A stretch of DNA of 64,000 nt from positions 24,115-88,114 of the forward strand of contig JAJKFJ010021860.1 of assembly GCA_027382625.1 (NCBI GenBank), in the 5' to 3' direction. The number at the start of each line of letters is the position of its first letter. Position 1 is the first letter of the stretch. Made by a program: the position numbers and the translations under genes. The notes beneath the pieces are model-generated. The model saw nothing but the letters and a program-made list of their open reading frames with translations, ran no database searches and had not been told where the DNA came from. The DNA is from Tetmemena sp. SeJ-2015 (Eukaryota; Ciliophora; Spirotrichea; Sporadotrichida; Oxytrichidae). Shown here piece by piece: positions 10,122 through 23,571 of the stretch.

Positions 10122-13100
10122 TCATTTTTAATGATATAAAAATTTTAATTCCTTTAAAAAGATTTTTTATTGAAGTTTAGTGTCATCCTACGATCTTTAA
10201 AATGTCAAGGGCCTCTGGCTATTAGTAAGCTCTTCAATTGCCATGCTTGTTGCCATTCTCTCTTGTGCACTCTATTTTAATTATTTGGTAGGTGTCTGAT
10301 TTTAGCTCATATTTGTGCTCGTGTTATTATAAGTCCTAGACGCACCAGCTCCCCCAGCAGTGTGGGAACTTGAGAACATTAAGTTGCTAAACTAGCTAGG
10401 ATTTAAAACCTATTGTCCATTCTAGTAATTCTGGAACATCAATTGTCCAGAGTTACTGCTTAAATCTCTGTTATTGCCCTAATTCATGAGGATTGTATTG
10501 GCACTAGTAAAGAGGAAGTTATTGTTGCTGAGGCTTAAGTTTGGAGTTTCCAATCTTTAACCGTTGTTGCTATCAATGATGTTATCAGGAGAGTTCTCGT
10601 TGTTGCCATTGTTTATTATGAAAATGTTGTTGTTGGAGAAGTTGGAGTTGAAAATGTTAATGAAGTTATTCGCTGAAGTGTTCATCCTTGCTCCATCATT
10701 ATCAATTCTCTCTTTCATTTTCTCTTCCTCGAACTCAAGTCTAATCTATTCTTAGCGAACAAAGGTGTTATCAAAAGTCTGATTAGAAATTTACAAATAA
10801 AAACTTAGATACAAAAAAGTAATGTTGAATTTTCTCAGCTGGAGTCATTTAAAAACCACTTATGCTATTCTATTCAGTAACCTTACTCTTGTTATTATCT
10901 ATTATAGATGTCCTGGAAATCTTTAAATTTTAATTTCCTTAAACTTCTTCAACTTTCCCTTGTAAAGGCAATTAAATAACACCTTCATTTTGGATGCGAG
11001 TATTTTGAGCTATCTGTATTTTTGTCTCTCTAAACTATTTACTTTCCTCAACATTTTCGTCATCATCTTCTTCATAAATATTTTCCTCACTCTCCCCACC
11101 CTCAAATTCTTAGAACTCATTATGCTTTTAAATAGGAAGTACTTTCAGCGAAGTAGGACTAACAGCATTAACATTTTACTATTCACTGATTCTGATTTCA
11201 TTCTAATATTTTTGATTTTATTATCGAATAGAAGATTATCTTGAAGCTAAGGAGTTAGATTGATCTAAGAAACTTGAGTTACTATTTTCCTTATACGCTT
11301 AATTTGGGTATATCATCTAAGTAAAAGCTTAAATTATACTTATATTTTTAAGTTTGATAGTGGAAGTTATTTATGTCTCTCACCAATTGGTGCTAATCAA
11401 TAGAAGTTCTCGCCCTAATGGACTGAGTTTTGATATGCTAGCCCTTTTAAACACTTTGAGGATCTGCTCTGTTATTTTAAGTTCTAAGTTCCAACTTCTT
11501 AGTTGAAGTTAGATTGCCATTGGTGGGAATCGAAATTGTCTACATAGATTCTAGATCATCTGAAATTGCGAAACTAATGCATTAAATATTATTTTAACTC
11601 ATAGTTTGATTAATATCAGTGTAAGTATTTGAAATGGTGAATTTGCCTTCTTCTATCAAAGATGGATTATCCAAATCGTTGTTCAATTAGAGTGAGGGCT
11701 GCTGCGCTGTTCTGAACTGGTTATGATTAACTGAAGTTTGCTTAATTTATGTATTAGTTGGTTAAACTAAGGAACCAAAGTTTGCACTTGTCTTACTTTC
11801 CGCTCTTCTCTAATGCATTCTGGCTCTTCTACTTGATCTTGAGGACTCTTAATCTTTTTCAATCAATATTTTAAGATATAATATGAGAGTTTTTCAAAGT
11901 AAGAGGGATCATCATGTCGAAAGAGATCTTTGCCGCTGTTCATTTCTTAATGTTGGTCCTCCATCGACATAATCTACTGGATTGATGGCATTTAATCCTT
12001 GCTCTTAACTTTAGTAATTACATTTTAAATCTAATAAGAAATTTTAAAAGGATGTGTAATAACACTTTTATTCCTGGTTCTGACTGGGTTTTATGAAGTT
12101 GTCTTCTAATTTATTTTGGTCTGGACTTTAAGTAGATCCTATACACTTGGATATTTCTTTCCTTCATTCAAATAAGTATCTTATAATAAACCAAGATAAA
12201 TTTTATTGGCTATTCAAGGTTACTGGGGTGAGCTGCTCTTCTTTCGTATTCTAATCTTTATTGGTCGTTTTATCTTGAAGAGTGGAGAATTTGAATTTTT
12301 TGAATTTGAGGGCGACAAGTTTATTTTGGAGTTTGACTATAGGAATGTAGAGCAAGGCAGGAGAAGACTTGCAATACATTATAGTATGTTAATAAGTATG
12401 AGACATCTTCAAACTGAAGTTCTTAGGATAGTAAATCATGTAGAAATCAATTGCTAATAGCTATTAATTGTATTTTATCATAAATTTAGTGTTGATTAAT
12501 AAAAGAAGGTAGTTATTAAAATTTTAGAATCACTCAGTTTCTTTAAAGAGTGTTCATCAACCAGCGATCTCGCACTGGATTCAGACAAAAGATCCGAGAT
12601 AGGCATATCCTTAGAGGACTTCCTACTTTTAAGAGCTCTTAGAGTCTTTATGAGATTAGTGCTTTGAATGCTGAACGAGTAGTAACCAAAGCCTTCAGCC
12701 ATTAAAAAGATAACCAGAATCGGAACTATTAAATTAATTATAAAATCAGTTTTAGCAACTACTATGAAGAAATATTTTTCTACTGCTACTTCAAAGAGGG
12801 AGGACTCTCTGACCCATCGATATGGCCTGGTTTCATTTTTAGAGTATTAAGAAATAACTGTGAAGGTACTTAGATGAGGAGTTAAGCATTTAATCGTGTT
12901 GCTATCCCTGTCAATTTAAGTTTCCACATAATACCTTTAAATATCTCCAATGGTCCAATTGCCTGTTATAAGATCTAGGAAGACACACTTTGAATCTTGA
13001 ATTTGAGTTTTGTGCTCTGAATTGGATAGATACTAGAAACCTATCTCTATTCTATTGCTTAGATTCTGCACTTCAAGAGCGTAACCTACTTTGGAGTATA

Positions 13101-16100
13101 GATTTAAGTCTAGTGTTTAATTTGCCAAGAATAGAGTTCTTTCTTCTGTTTAATTATTCTAGCTGAGTAAGTAGGATACTCTCGGATTCTTACTCTGCCC
13201 CACAAATAAGCTACCCTAAGTTTGTTTCTACTCAAACTTTCCTTGAATTAAAGAGTCGTATATTGATTGATCAATTGAGAAAGACACTCCTTGAGATGTG
13301 CTCTCGTACTTAAAATCCGTAAACTGTTGCAAAGTTGAGAGTTAGAGGATACCACCTTTTGCCTGAAAACTTTGAGTTTGCGAATTGCTTCCAGACATTG
13401 CAATTTAAGCCTCTAATAATCTTTTTCTCATCAGCTGTTTGATTATCCCTGACCGAGTGCTGAGATCCTACATATCTACATCTATTTAACTTTGAACTTT
13501 TAGTTAGCTTAAAGTATTTTGAATAATGGTTGCTAGATTTGCATTATAGTCGGTTATAGCTAGCAAGTCATCTTATAAGAAAACGTTTAAGTTTTCGAGA
13601 ATCTGGTCGGATTAATCTTTGGTAAAGTTGTAGGTATATATTTTCATAAGCTAGTATTGAAGTTGTAGTAAATTTTTATTAAGATCCTTGCAGTGCTGAT
13701 CAATATAGCAGAATAGATTCTAGTTTAAATGTAAAGAAGATAAATTTTTTTAGTTCTGTTGAATAAAGACACGGATGCTTGAAATTTAGTTGAGCAAGTA
13801 ATCAAAATCATTTTACTTTTAACTTAGTGAAGTAGGGTAATCAGTCTATAAATTAAATTCAAAGATAATTATTTATAATTTTCTTGTTCATGATTTGGAG
13901 GAGTTATAGAATAGTTCTCGCCTGGAGTACAGGATTAGATTATAGAGAATCTAGCAACTAAGTTTTATTGGTTGAGAGATAACTTGAATTAGTTTTATTG
14001 TTGATTGTAACTGTGAGACTAAAAATAATGAAAATGATATTTTTTATACGTATATTAGAGACCGGTGATTGAATTGGTAGATATTGATCCATAGTTATTC
14101 CTAATCTCTATTATCATTCTAGTGTACTCAGGTAAGATTCCAAGATCCAGAGTGTAGTTTTTGGGCACTAGGGTCATAGGCTGCTAGTAAAAATAGCTTC
14201 CATCATTAATTTATTAAAAACCTCATCCATAAATGATTTCTACAAATTAAGGACTAAGATAACAGAGTAGAATAAATTTAGTTTGAAAGTTGATAATGAA
14301 GTTCCCCAATTCGCTCCCATTTTCACAGAAAAAGAAGTCTCAAAGAAATTTCCCAACTTTGGAGTAAAAGTGAAATCTCCTGATTGCAATATTTGAGAAA
14401 CCTGATATTGACTTGTTGTAAGTTAATATGGGTATGAGAGATTAAGCAAGCTGTTTTGAAAAATGACAGTTAAATTCATGAAATAAGTCTTGCTCTAAAT
14501 GAGACCTCCAGGTCTAACCAAAAGCTATGAGTTATCTATTCTACCATCAACTATTATACTTAAAGTATCAAGAGGAGAAATATTCCAGCGATAGATAACG
14601 CCTTAATTTTTCAGATACTGTAAATCACTATCTGAGCAAGATAGTGTAAGCACTAAAAGCTAGCTTACATCCACGTAAGAATATTAGTTACTCTCTATGG
14701 AACACTTTTAGGAGTATAGAGTGAGCTTTAATTCATAACTTAAAAGTAGAAGGTGTAAGTTTAATAGTAGACTGTGACTTGCACACTGAAAGTCTTATTC
14801 AATAGAGTAGTGAAGTTTCTATCTGTGCTTTTTAGCGTCAGCTAATTACCTCTAAATGAGCTGCATAGAGTATTTAATCCAAGAGAATTATCGCACTTCC
14901 AACTATAAGCTAGCTATGTAGAAGAGCTAGAGTCATTGGATGTTTAGTTGAGAGTTTGATCATAAGCATACACTACAAAAGATATTTACTGATCAGTTGC
15001 AAGGTTAATAAACGAGTTGGATCTTTGGTAAAATTAGTCAGGAGTAGAAGGAATTAGAGGAGAGTATTTTTTGAAGGTTATGGTTTCCAAGTAGGATTAA
15101 GAGTCCAAATAATCCTATCCGATTTGATAAGTAACTGTGTAACTGAAATAGAACTAGAGGTCTTTGTTTGGCATGATAGTGTAAGGTATCTATATCACAT
15201 CTCATTTGGAATATAGAAAAAAATGTCAGATTAATTAATCAATCTCTTGTCATTCTTAAATAATTGCCAGTAATCACATTCATAGTCTGATCTTGGGAGG
15301 TTGTTGATGATGATTGAAATAAATATACAATAATTGAACAAGTGATATCTTGATAACCATTGAAGTGTATTCAATTCCTAAACATGATTAATTTAAAGAA
15401 AGCTCCCTGATTAATGGATAGACGAAATATTAATCTAGATTCCTCGTAAGCTAAGTATCTACTAATCCTATTTGCAGGCACTGCCCATTGGGAGAATTTG
15501 GCTTAACAAAGACAGTAGAATATGTCCAATCTGATGTCCTAACACCATCATAAATTTGAAGCCCGAACTTGTAGTTCTAGCCGGGTTAATTTATAGCCAA
15601 AGTATTCCTGTCATTCTAGCTCAAGGTTATTATTGATTTAGTAACTGAATTTTAGCAGATAGTTTGATTTAAAAGCTACTGTGGGCATTTCCAATTATAG
15701 TTGAAATTTCTGTTCTTCACATTCTGAGTATCATAAGAGCTTGAGCCATTAATTAGCATTTAATCAGTCTATAAGATGGATTTGTAATTTGTATCAAAGC
15801 TAGAAATCAGGACTGAGTTCTTATCACTAAGCTAGAGAAAGAGCTATTTACTATAGGAATAGAATTTAGAATTTGCACTTGAGGAAGAGTCAGTATAAAA
15901 GAGATAAACCCATATCCCATACTGAACTGAGGAATTAAACAACTAAGAAGTATTCTGAATTACCAAGCCTATCTGGGATGAGGTGGTATAACTATTCACT
16001 TTAGTATTTAAATCAGGGGCGAAATAATCTGTAAAAATTTGAGATTGAGGATCGTCGAAAAGAACATTGAGGAATGTGAAATTTTGAACACCACATAAGG

Positions 16101-19100
16101 TATTATAAAAAGGGAAGGTCAGGTTTATTACTTGGCTGGCAGAATTTGAGACATAAATAAGTGTATCCTCATTATCTAGCTTTATCACTAAACCCCCATT
16201 AAATTATAAATATAAAATAATGATATTGGCATATAAAAAGGGTTGACATTTTTAGAAATGATTATTCTTGTTAAGGGGTTTATCTGGTTAGTTTGTTAAA
16301 AGTCAAGTAGGACTAGGGGGGTCAGTTATATACTACTCATTGAGGCTTCTTCTTTACAGAATCCGATATCGGAATCAGCGGCAGGTCTTGGACACTTCCA
16401 TAGAAAGTTCAGGATCACTCCAGGATCTTAAGGGTCATTTAGATAAATTATATACTCATTTATTCATATGTGTTCAGAATATCCAAAAGGATAGTTTCAT
16501 TCCAACCAAAAACAAGGCTGTTATTGTTGGTAACTAATTTATAAACGAAGTCTGTAGGTATCCTTACCAGAACCGTGCTGGCTTGAATTATTTATAAAGC
16601 ACCCTCAAGCTCGAGGCTTGTGAGCGTATAGCTAATATTTAGCTTTATTTTCTCTCCGATCTTCAGAGCATTCCTCCCATCATTTTGCAAAATAGACCAT
16701 GTTTAATTGCTTTAGAAGTTAAGAAGCATGGACATGTAAGGACTTGACATGTTGACATTTAATAACGATTAGGTTACTAGAGTTTCGAGTTCTGTTTCTG
16801 TTATGAATGAAGGCTGAGTGCTTGTATTTTATTTAGAATCAGTGTCATTTTAATTTGAACTGTTCGGGTAAAGGGAATTTAGGATAAATAAATCTTAAGA
16901 TATATTTATCTATTGTTTTTGATAATCTCTCTTTGAAGATCTCTGATGAAAGTCAAATTTGAAAGGTCTAAAGTGTAACTATATTTAAACTATATTATAA
17001 TGGAAAGAATAATACCTTAGGCTCTAAATGTCATAAGTTGAGATATAGGTTCCTCTATCGCAAGTAAGTTTGTAAACTGGAAATATTTTGGACTATGGTA
17101 TGAGAGTGGTAATGTTTATCACATTATCAAAAGTAATCTGTGGACATGGCTAACTATAATTTAAAATATTAGTGACTGAATCTTTTCAATATAATCTAAT
17201 CTTAAAATAGGACTAGTTAGGTTCACAAATTGAACATATAAAGTTTCTGAAGTTGTCAACCCAGCATTAAGTTTTACATTTCCTGTTACTGTAAACTCAT
17301 AAATCACATTGATGTTATAAAATTTTAGATTAGCTATATTTCATATATATATATATATTTTTGAAGATGGCTATGTTCATTCGTTGTTAATAGTCTGAGG
17401 AGCTAATTACAAATCTGCCAAATATGTCTATGTAGCAAAGATCGCTATAAGCAGCAGTGCTTTTGAACAGGCTTTGAAGGCATTAGATATTGAACTGTAC
17501 ATCAAAAAATTTAAATTAAAACATCCTCTAAGGTGAAAGGATGAAAAGGACTAACATTGAAGGAAAAGTGTTCCCAAATTATCAAAGGAAAATTTTATTA
17601 AACATAAGGCTATATCTATCACAATTGAAAATTTTAACTTAGAATTAATTGAGTTAACATCTACAATAAATCAGCTCGAAAAAAGCAAGTTTTGAAAGTT
17701 AAAGAAAGTTGAATGTTAAGGTGAGTCCAGAGGGGATTGGCTAGAGTCATTAAAATTGTTATTATGAAAAAATAAAAAGCTATAATGAAAGAATTCTATT
17801 CCCATTACCCCAAATGTTAAAAGGCCTTCCAAGGCTTAGTTCAATTGCTCCCGGGGAAACCCGAGGGGAAAGACTCCAAGTAATTTAAGATAGTTCAAAT
17901 TTTAATGCAAATTAATTGTGGATTGATCGGTTGTAGATGTTCAGAAAAAGGCATTAATATTAAATAATGACTGAACTTATGAATTAGTTAAATTATAATT
18001 GGGCATTAAGTATTGTTGATAATATTAACTGAGAAATTTGTGTTGGCCTAGTTATAAAAGTAAACTGTTTGCTCTGCAGGGTCATACCTATATTTTAAAG
18101 TTTAGAAAATATTTTAACTTACTGATTAAAGGAAAAAGAAGGACAAGAGCTGTCAAAAATTATTTGCTGTTGTCTGAGACTGTCGGAAGAATACATCAAA
18201 TTACTTATGGAACTGTTTACTGAGTATTGATAATCTTAAAAATAAAAAACTCTTAAAATTCTCTACGATTTGTCAAACATAGAATTTAATTTATATCTTT
18301 TGGGAGTTTGAATAAGCTGATGTTAAAACTGGTTAAATATAAATTTATTAGGATATTTCCCTTCCTCTAAAACAAAGATGACTGTCTATTAAGCATGGAG
18401 GAATCAGCTCCATTCAAAGCAACTAGTTGAAACGTCTAGAGATAATCCTCTGGGTCTTTGTTATAGAAAACTGCATTTGAGTTTAGAATATTATTAAATT
18501 AGAAAGTTAAAATTAGACGCAGAACGGCACTAGGAGGTCGCCCTTTCCTGAAGGTTTCTGGTTTGGAAAATCCTTGGCTGGTGGTGAGTCTTAAAAGAGG
18601 AAAGGGGATAATGGCGAAGCCCGGGAAAGGTGGTTGAGCTGCTCACTGGAGAGATAAAAAGGTAAAGTGGTTCCCATCACCTTAATCTGTTGCGGGGGGG
18701 ACAGATCTAGGGAAAAACTCAGTATGAGCTGGACAGCGAAGCCAGACGCTAGGAGCACGACTTGCCCCCGGCCCAAGCTCCGGATTTTTTTCCTTTTTTT
18801 AGGTTTTTTTGGAGGGTAGGGGCCCGGGGGGCTTCTGCTCAGAGTGTGAGGTGGCAGGGGTCCCACGTGTTTAATACCCCTATTCGGCGGTAGGTTTGTG
18901 TGCGTCGGATAAGTGCGTCACAGCAATATCATTGACGTCACGGCCTATCTTATTTATGCCGGGGGCCCTTAATTCCCTTAATTATTATTATGAGTTTAGC
19001 ATCAGCTGGTTTTTGTCGAAGTCCTTATAGTAAATAAAGTCCATGCTAAATTAAAACAGAACTATATACAAATGTTTAAATATTCTTCTCAAATTCGAGT

Positions 19101-20680
19101 AGAAGGCACAATAGTAGCTAGAGGTTAGAAAAGCTCCATACTAGCAAAATGTAAGATTTAGGGAACTAGAGTCTGGGAAATATCTTATAGGAGTGTCATA
19201 GTTAACGCTGCTAGTTATAGTTAGATCCCACAGCTTACTCTTATTTAGTTAGAGAAAATCTTGAAGCGAAGCGTATTAGCTGTCCCCATCATAGAGTTAT
19301 AGATCTAAAAATCACTTATTTCATTTATCAAAACGATAGTAGTGCATAAGTTAAGTATAAGAGGATATATTCTTAAGCAGAATGTTTCTCTGTTGACTGA
19401 TTTCTGAGGAAGTTTAATAACTAAACCAGAACCTTAGCAAAGTTAAAAATTAATTTATTGCATTAGCTCCTTCAAGGTGCCTAGGAATCTTCTCTACCCT
19501 GAACTATCTCCTCCTATAAAAGTTTTACTGGTTACTATATTAGGCTAACTGATTGCCCCACTTGATGTCTTTTAAGATTATTACCGGTTTGCATTAAAAA
19601 TACAAGCAAGCTACCAATAAAAACGAATAAAGCATAGCTGTATAAAATGGAACGAGCTTGATTGATGCTTTACTTGCACTACCATGTCAGGTGATACCAC
19701 TAGTTTTAAATCAGAGTTGAGTTAAAAACAATGAATCCATTTCCCTAATCAAAAGATCCAATTCCTATATTGTCCGCAGTTAAAAAAGAAAGAGAAACGA
19801 GGATAGTTAAAGTTGAAGAGATGTTGAAGTAAATTTCTGCTCTGAATCTATCCTCCAAGTTGTACTGTTGAAGAGCTGCCATTATAACGCTGCTTTAAGT
19901 GTTTTTGTTCCTCTGGTATTGAAACCAAAAAGACAAAGTCATCTCTTGGGATAAACTCCTAATCATCCCTTAGTAGATTTTATTAGAGTTGCCTGCAGAG
20001 TTATCTCAAATTATAAAGTGCTCACATTTTAATTAAAATAATCTGAACTTGAGAAAGTCTTGAGCATTTTGGGCTCAAAGCAAGAGCCGTAATCTTCTCC
20101 GATCGTGGTATCATTGAAAGTATTGACCTACTATCCCTCTCTTCCGCATAGGTTATTGTCTGAGACAAAAGCGACTTTTTCAAATGTTAGCTTATAAATT
20201 TGAGTTTGAGTTTGGATTGCAGCAGGAGTTGAAAATGTAGAAGAGTTCCAGAGATAGGTTCCCGAGTAGAGTCCGGTAGAAGAAGAGTAAGAGTAAGTTT
20301 GAAATGCCAAGTCTGAGAGGACGAAATCAAATACCAGACAGTTTTAGAGAATAGTGGTGTTATATGTGGCTGGTACTTAAGGGTTGTATTAAAGGGATGA
20401 AAAAGTATTCGTGACTCCTGCTATGAAGGAATCCCTTACAAAACTTATACAATAGTGTTTTTATTTATTCATTTACTTTTTAAATAACTAGAGACATCAT
20501 TTATCTTTGTAACCTACTTGAGTAACCTTAATCTCCCAATGAGAGCTGTAATTTCGTCCTGCAAATTTATGTTCTGCTAGTTTGAAATAGTTGCATTTAA
20601 AGTTAACCTTGAAACCCTCTCTCCGTTACGAAAAACATCTGCAGTTCAATATCATATAAGTTAATTTCAATAAGAAAATG
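10122..20680 (-). CDS. Giant LamG / REJ-like transmembrane surface protein
   Basis: Minus strand, about 10.5 kb with many IESs. Order from the N-terminal side: extracellular region around 20400 (NCLVFDFVLSDLAFQTYSYS); a LamG-type domain around 19500-19960 (MTLSFWFQYQ, NQWYHLTWQC, FIGGDSSGQRRFLGTLKEL); then long Asn/Ser-rich extracellular sequence. Around 15300-16150 are repeats resembling REJ/PKD-type domains (FNYNWKCPQQ, then YKFGLQIYDGVRTSDW). A membrane helix lies near 12700-12770 (INLIVPILVIFLMAEGFGYY), followed by a cytosolic Ser/Lys-rich region and an Asn-rich tail (10200-10760) ending at TGA 10124-10122. The start codon is not settled. A 503 bp GC-rich element interrupts it at 18488. 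Adhesion or receptor role is inference. Confidence 0.62.
18479..18999 (+). mobile_element. GC-rich retroelement-like insertion, copy 1, acting as an IES in coding sequence
   Basis: Element body 18488-18990 lies between two copies of TGAGTTTAG (18479-18487 and 18991-18999). Removing the body with one repeat copy joins the giant gene in frame (coding strand ...KNQLMLNS^NAVFYNKDPEDY...). It ends in an (ATT)n tail after TTCCCTTAATTATTATTA, as do some LINEs and SINEs, and is much more GC-rich than its surroundings. It contains the palindrome TGACGTCA. No convincing ORF is shared with copy 2. A non-autonomous LINE/SINE-like nature is inference from the tail and the target duplication. Confidence 0.75.
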
Positions 20681-20920
20681 AATAATTACTAAAGCAGATA
20701 AATTTATTTATCTAACATATTTTATGGGAAAAATAGAGATTCTGAAAAAAGCTTGAAAGATTAATCAGAATAGGCGAATAGGGTGCTTGAAAGTGTGAGT
20801 CCTAAAAAGGTGCTTAATTATAAAAGTGCAGTGATAATTAAATAATCGAACTGGCTTAAAACAAGTTAAATCTTTTAATCTATATAGAATGCAAAGTAGC
20901 TTTCTTATTTTTATAGCGCC
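20681..20920. other. Divergent intergenic region
   Basis: AT-rich stretch between the giant minus-strand gene and the first acyl-CoA oxidase. The 5' ends of both genes are here but neither start codon is certain. Confidence 0.4.
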
Positions 20921-23571
20921 TAAACTCATAGCCACCAACAAACCTAAGTATTATTTATTTTAGATAAACCAGCTATAGCTTTGGTAGCCTTAAGAATAAG
21001 AGAACAGCACCAGATTTAATAAAGATTAAAATATAATTAAATTTTGCTGATATATAGCTTTTCTTTGTAGGATATTTAGTAGAATTAAATATCTTATATA
21101 ATAAAAATAATTTTATTTCTATATAAATTATCAGATCTCTTAAAGGAGAGGCAGAAATGCAACTTCAATAAACTCTAACTAAGCCAAAGCCTATACGGAG
21201 GAAAATAATTATTTGAGGAAATTCAAAAGATGTACTCTGACTTAGAGAGTGATGAAGTCCTAAGATTCACACACCAATGGTATGAGATGACAAGGGAAGA
21301 GCAAATAGATCTCAACTTGAAGAGAGTTGCCAGATCCTTCCTGGTCTTTAAGGATAGATTCACCAACTATGAAATAAGCTATGTCAATTGGTATAACCTA
21401 ATGTTATTATTTCTAGCATATTTAGTTAAATAAAAAGTGTTCTAAGGCATAGTAAGTCAGTCTCATTCGCATTATTCACTCCCATAGAATATATGAATAC
21501 CGCTAAACTATTTTATGAATTGTGCTTTCAAAATTCTTTATGATTTTCAACTTCTTGATCTTTTATTTAGTTTCCCTTCGCTTTGAGTATGTCGATGTTT
21601 TACCTAAGCATTGACCACCTAGGAGATGAGGAGCAGAGGGCGAAATACATTCCTCTTATTAAGGATTTCAAAATGATTGGTTCTTATGCCTAAACAGAGC
21701 TAGGCCATGGATCTAATGTAGCTGTAAGTTAGATCGATATTTTCTAGAAAGCCACCTTAATTGAGGCTACAAGTTTTATATTTAAGAATTATTAAATAAA
21801 CTTGCTTATTAGGGAATCGAGACCACAGCAACTTTCGACAAAGAGAAAGACTAATTCGTGTTGAACACTCCTACTTTGACGTCAACTAAATTTTGGCCTG
21901 GAGAGTTGGGCAAAATCGGTGGCTGGTCTGTTATTTATGCTCAGCTCATAATTGATGGCTAGAAATATGGAGTGCAGCCATTCATATAAAGGATTTATTA
22001 GTTTATGAGATTCTTAGTTTAGTTAAGAAATCCTCTTACCTATGAGCCATTAGAGGGGGTTGAGTTAGGAGACATAGGGCCCAAGTTTGGATTCACTTAT
22101 TTAGATTTATTTAATTCAACTCGAAGGACAACGGCTACTTGATAATGAGGAATTTGAGGATTCCCAGAAGGAATATGCTTTGCAAGTATGTAGAAGTTGA
22201 CAAGGAGGGGAAGTTTTAGGTAAAGGGTGACATCAGAATTGTTTATTCAGTTATGACTTCTAACAGAGTAGGTATATGTCTGAGAGGTGCTTTAGACCTT
22301 GGTAAAGCACTCTTAATCGGTATAAGATACGCAGCAGTCAGAAATTAATTAAAAAATAGAAGGCAGTTTTCAACGATAGATGGGTAAGTCTTTTTCTTTC
22401 CAATTTAATGAATTTTCAGAACGAAACTGGAGCGTAAGCTTTTGGATTATCAGAGTCACTAATTTAAGCTAGCACCTTTGTTATCTTACTTCTTAGCTTT
22501 CACTTTTGCGTCTCAGTCTTTAGTCGCTATTCATTAGTAACTTATGAAAGTGGAAACTAAATGAACATGATGATTTTTATTTGAAAGATGTAGAGAAAGA
22601 AAATTTTCAGCTTTTAGATCTGATTCACCACTTGACTTGTGGATTTAAGGGCTCCTTTACAACTATCATCCATGAGGGTATTGATACTGTAAGGCAAAGC
22701 TGCGGTGGGGCTGGCTTCTTGGCTTGGTCTGGCTTACCAAATCTAGAAGCAGACTACGCTCCAAACACCACTTTCGAAGGTGATAACACAGTAATGCACT
22801 AGCAATCAGCCAGAATGATTTTAAAGATATTTAGATAAGTCACCAAAGGAAAGAAAACTGATATAGATGTCTTTAGATACCTAAATGATATAGATTAGCT
22901 GCTGCAAATAAGAGTTATCAATTATCTTTTACAGCCATAAATTAAGTTGAGTTAAGAAGCCAGATTTTGAAAATCTAGAGACTCTTAGTTAGTTGTTAGC
23001 TGCGAGATCAGCTTACTATGTTAAAATGACTGCACATAAATACTCCTAGTCTTCTAAATCAGAAAAGGAAAAGATGAATTCAGAACTTGCAGTAGACCTT
23101 GTTAAGATGAGCCACTCTCACACCATGGATCTAATTTAATATTTTTTCTCCATAAAATTCGTTCTTTTAATGTATACAGCTTTCCAAATGCTTTTGACTC
23201 ACATTAAAAATCACCCTTACTCATGTAGCTAAGTAAGAGAAAATATGGAAACCTTAGCAAAAATTTATGCGTTGTATGAGCTAACTTAAGATTCAATATC
23301 TCTCTACGACATTGGAATATTCTCCACTGGTGTATCCTAATACATTTAAGAAGCTTTAAAACTCAACATTGCTAAAATTAGACCTCAAATGGTAACTATA
23401 ATAGAATGTCTGGAGATACCAGATAGTGCCTTGGTCTCAGCCATTGGTAACTCATATGGAGATATTTATGAGACATAGCTATCCTGGGCCAGAGAGAGTA
23501 GACTTAACAAGAATTAGGTTTTGACAGGCATTAAAGAGCATATTCTCCCTCTCTTAAATGGAAAGCTATGA
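20921..23571 (+). CDS. Acyl-CoA oxidase, copy 1
   Basis: First step of peroxisomal beta-oxidation: FAD-dependent oxidation of acyl-CoA to 2-trans-enoyl-CoA with H2O2 release. Family features: HQWYEMTREEQIDLNLKRVA, MSMFYLSIDHLGDEEQRAKY, SYAQTELGHGSNVA, GIETTATFDKEKD, TKFWPGELGKIGGW, VELGDIGPKFG, RQSCGGAGFLAWSGLP and TTFEGDNTVMHQQ (region of the catalytic Glu). Phase-0 intron 21452-21570, an intron after GHGSNVA, and intron 22384-22419 are GT-AG. At least nine IESs are pointer-flanked. The first exon with ATG was not identified; the earliest good frame reads ATNKPKYSFGSLKNK. It ends LLNGKL at TGA 23569, so it lacks the AKL of copies 2 and 3. Confidence 0.88.
20949..20973 (+). other. IES, pointer TAT
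   Basis: 25 bp between TAT 20949-20951 and 20974-20976. Excision gives NKPKYSFGSLKNK, aligning with KP..GSIKN in copies 2 and 3. Three-base pointer. Confidence 0.62.
21011..21131 (+). other. IES, pointer CAGAT
   Basis: 121 bp between CAGAT 21011-21015 and 21132-21136. Excision gives KNKRTAPDLLKERQKCNFN. Confidence 0.8.
21402..21437 (+). other. IES, pointer TGTT
   Basis: 36 bp between TGTT 21402-21405 and 21438-21441. Excision gives WYNLMFQGI, ending at the phase-0 intron. Copy 3 has a 13 bp IES at the same residue; copy 2 has none. Confidence 0.84.
21980..22009 (+). other. IES, pointer ATTC
   Basis: 30 bp between ATTC 21980-21983 and 22010-22013. Excision gives GVQPFLVQLRNPLTYEP. Same position as the IES at 33221. 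Confidence 0.85.
22091..22113 (+). other. IES, pointer ATTCA
   Basis: 23 bp between ATTCA 22091-22095 and 22114-22118. Excision gives GPKFGFNSKDNGYL. Copies 2 and 3 have TA-pointer IESs at the next codon. Confidence 0.85.
22340..22357 (+). other. IES (18 bp), pointer AGAA
   Basis: 18 bp between AGAA 22340-22343 and 22358-22361. Excision gives IRYAAVRRQFSTIDG. Copy 3 has an IES in the same motif (33612); the copy 2 IES is a few codons later (30468). Confidence 0.82.
22545..22581 (+). other. IES, pointer TGAAAG
   Basis: 37 bp between TGAAAG 22545-22550 and 22582-22587. Excision gives HQQLMKDVEKENFQLLD. All three oxidase copies have an IES here. Confidence 0.86.
22912..22948 (+). other. IES, pointer GAGTTA
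   Basis: 37 bp between GAGTTA 22912-22917 and 22949-22954. Excision gives LQIRVKKPDFENLETL. Confidence 0.8.
23125..23169 (+). other. IES, pointer ATG
   Basis: 45 bp between ATG 23125-23127 and 23170-23172. Excision gives SHSHTMYTAFQMLLTHIKNH. Unique to copy 1. Confidence 0.8.

Noticed and set aside
18591..18866. 91-codon minus-strand and 94-codon plus-strand (28398-28682) open frames in the GC-rich repeat
   Set aside because: They are on different strands or frames in the two copies and are broken by indels. They reflect GC-richness and lack of stops, not a conserved protein.
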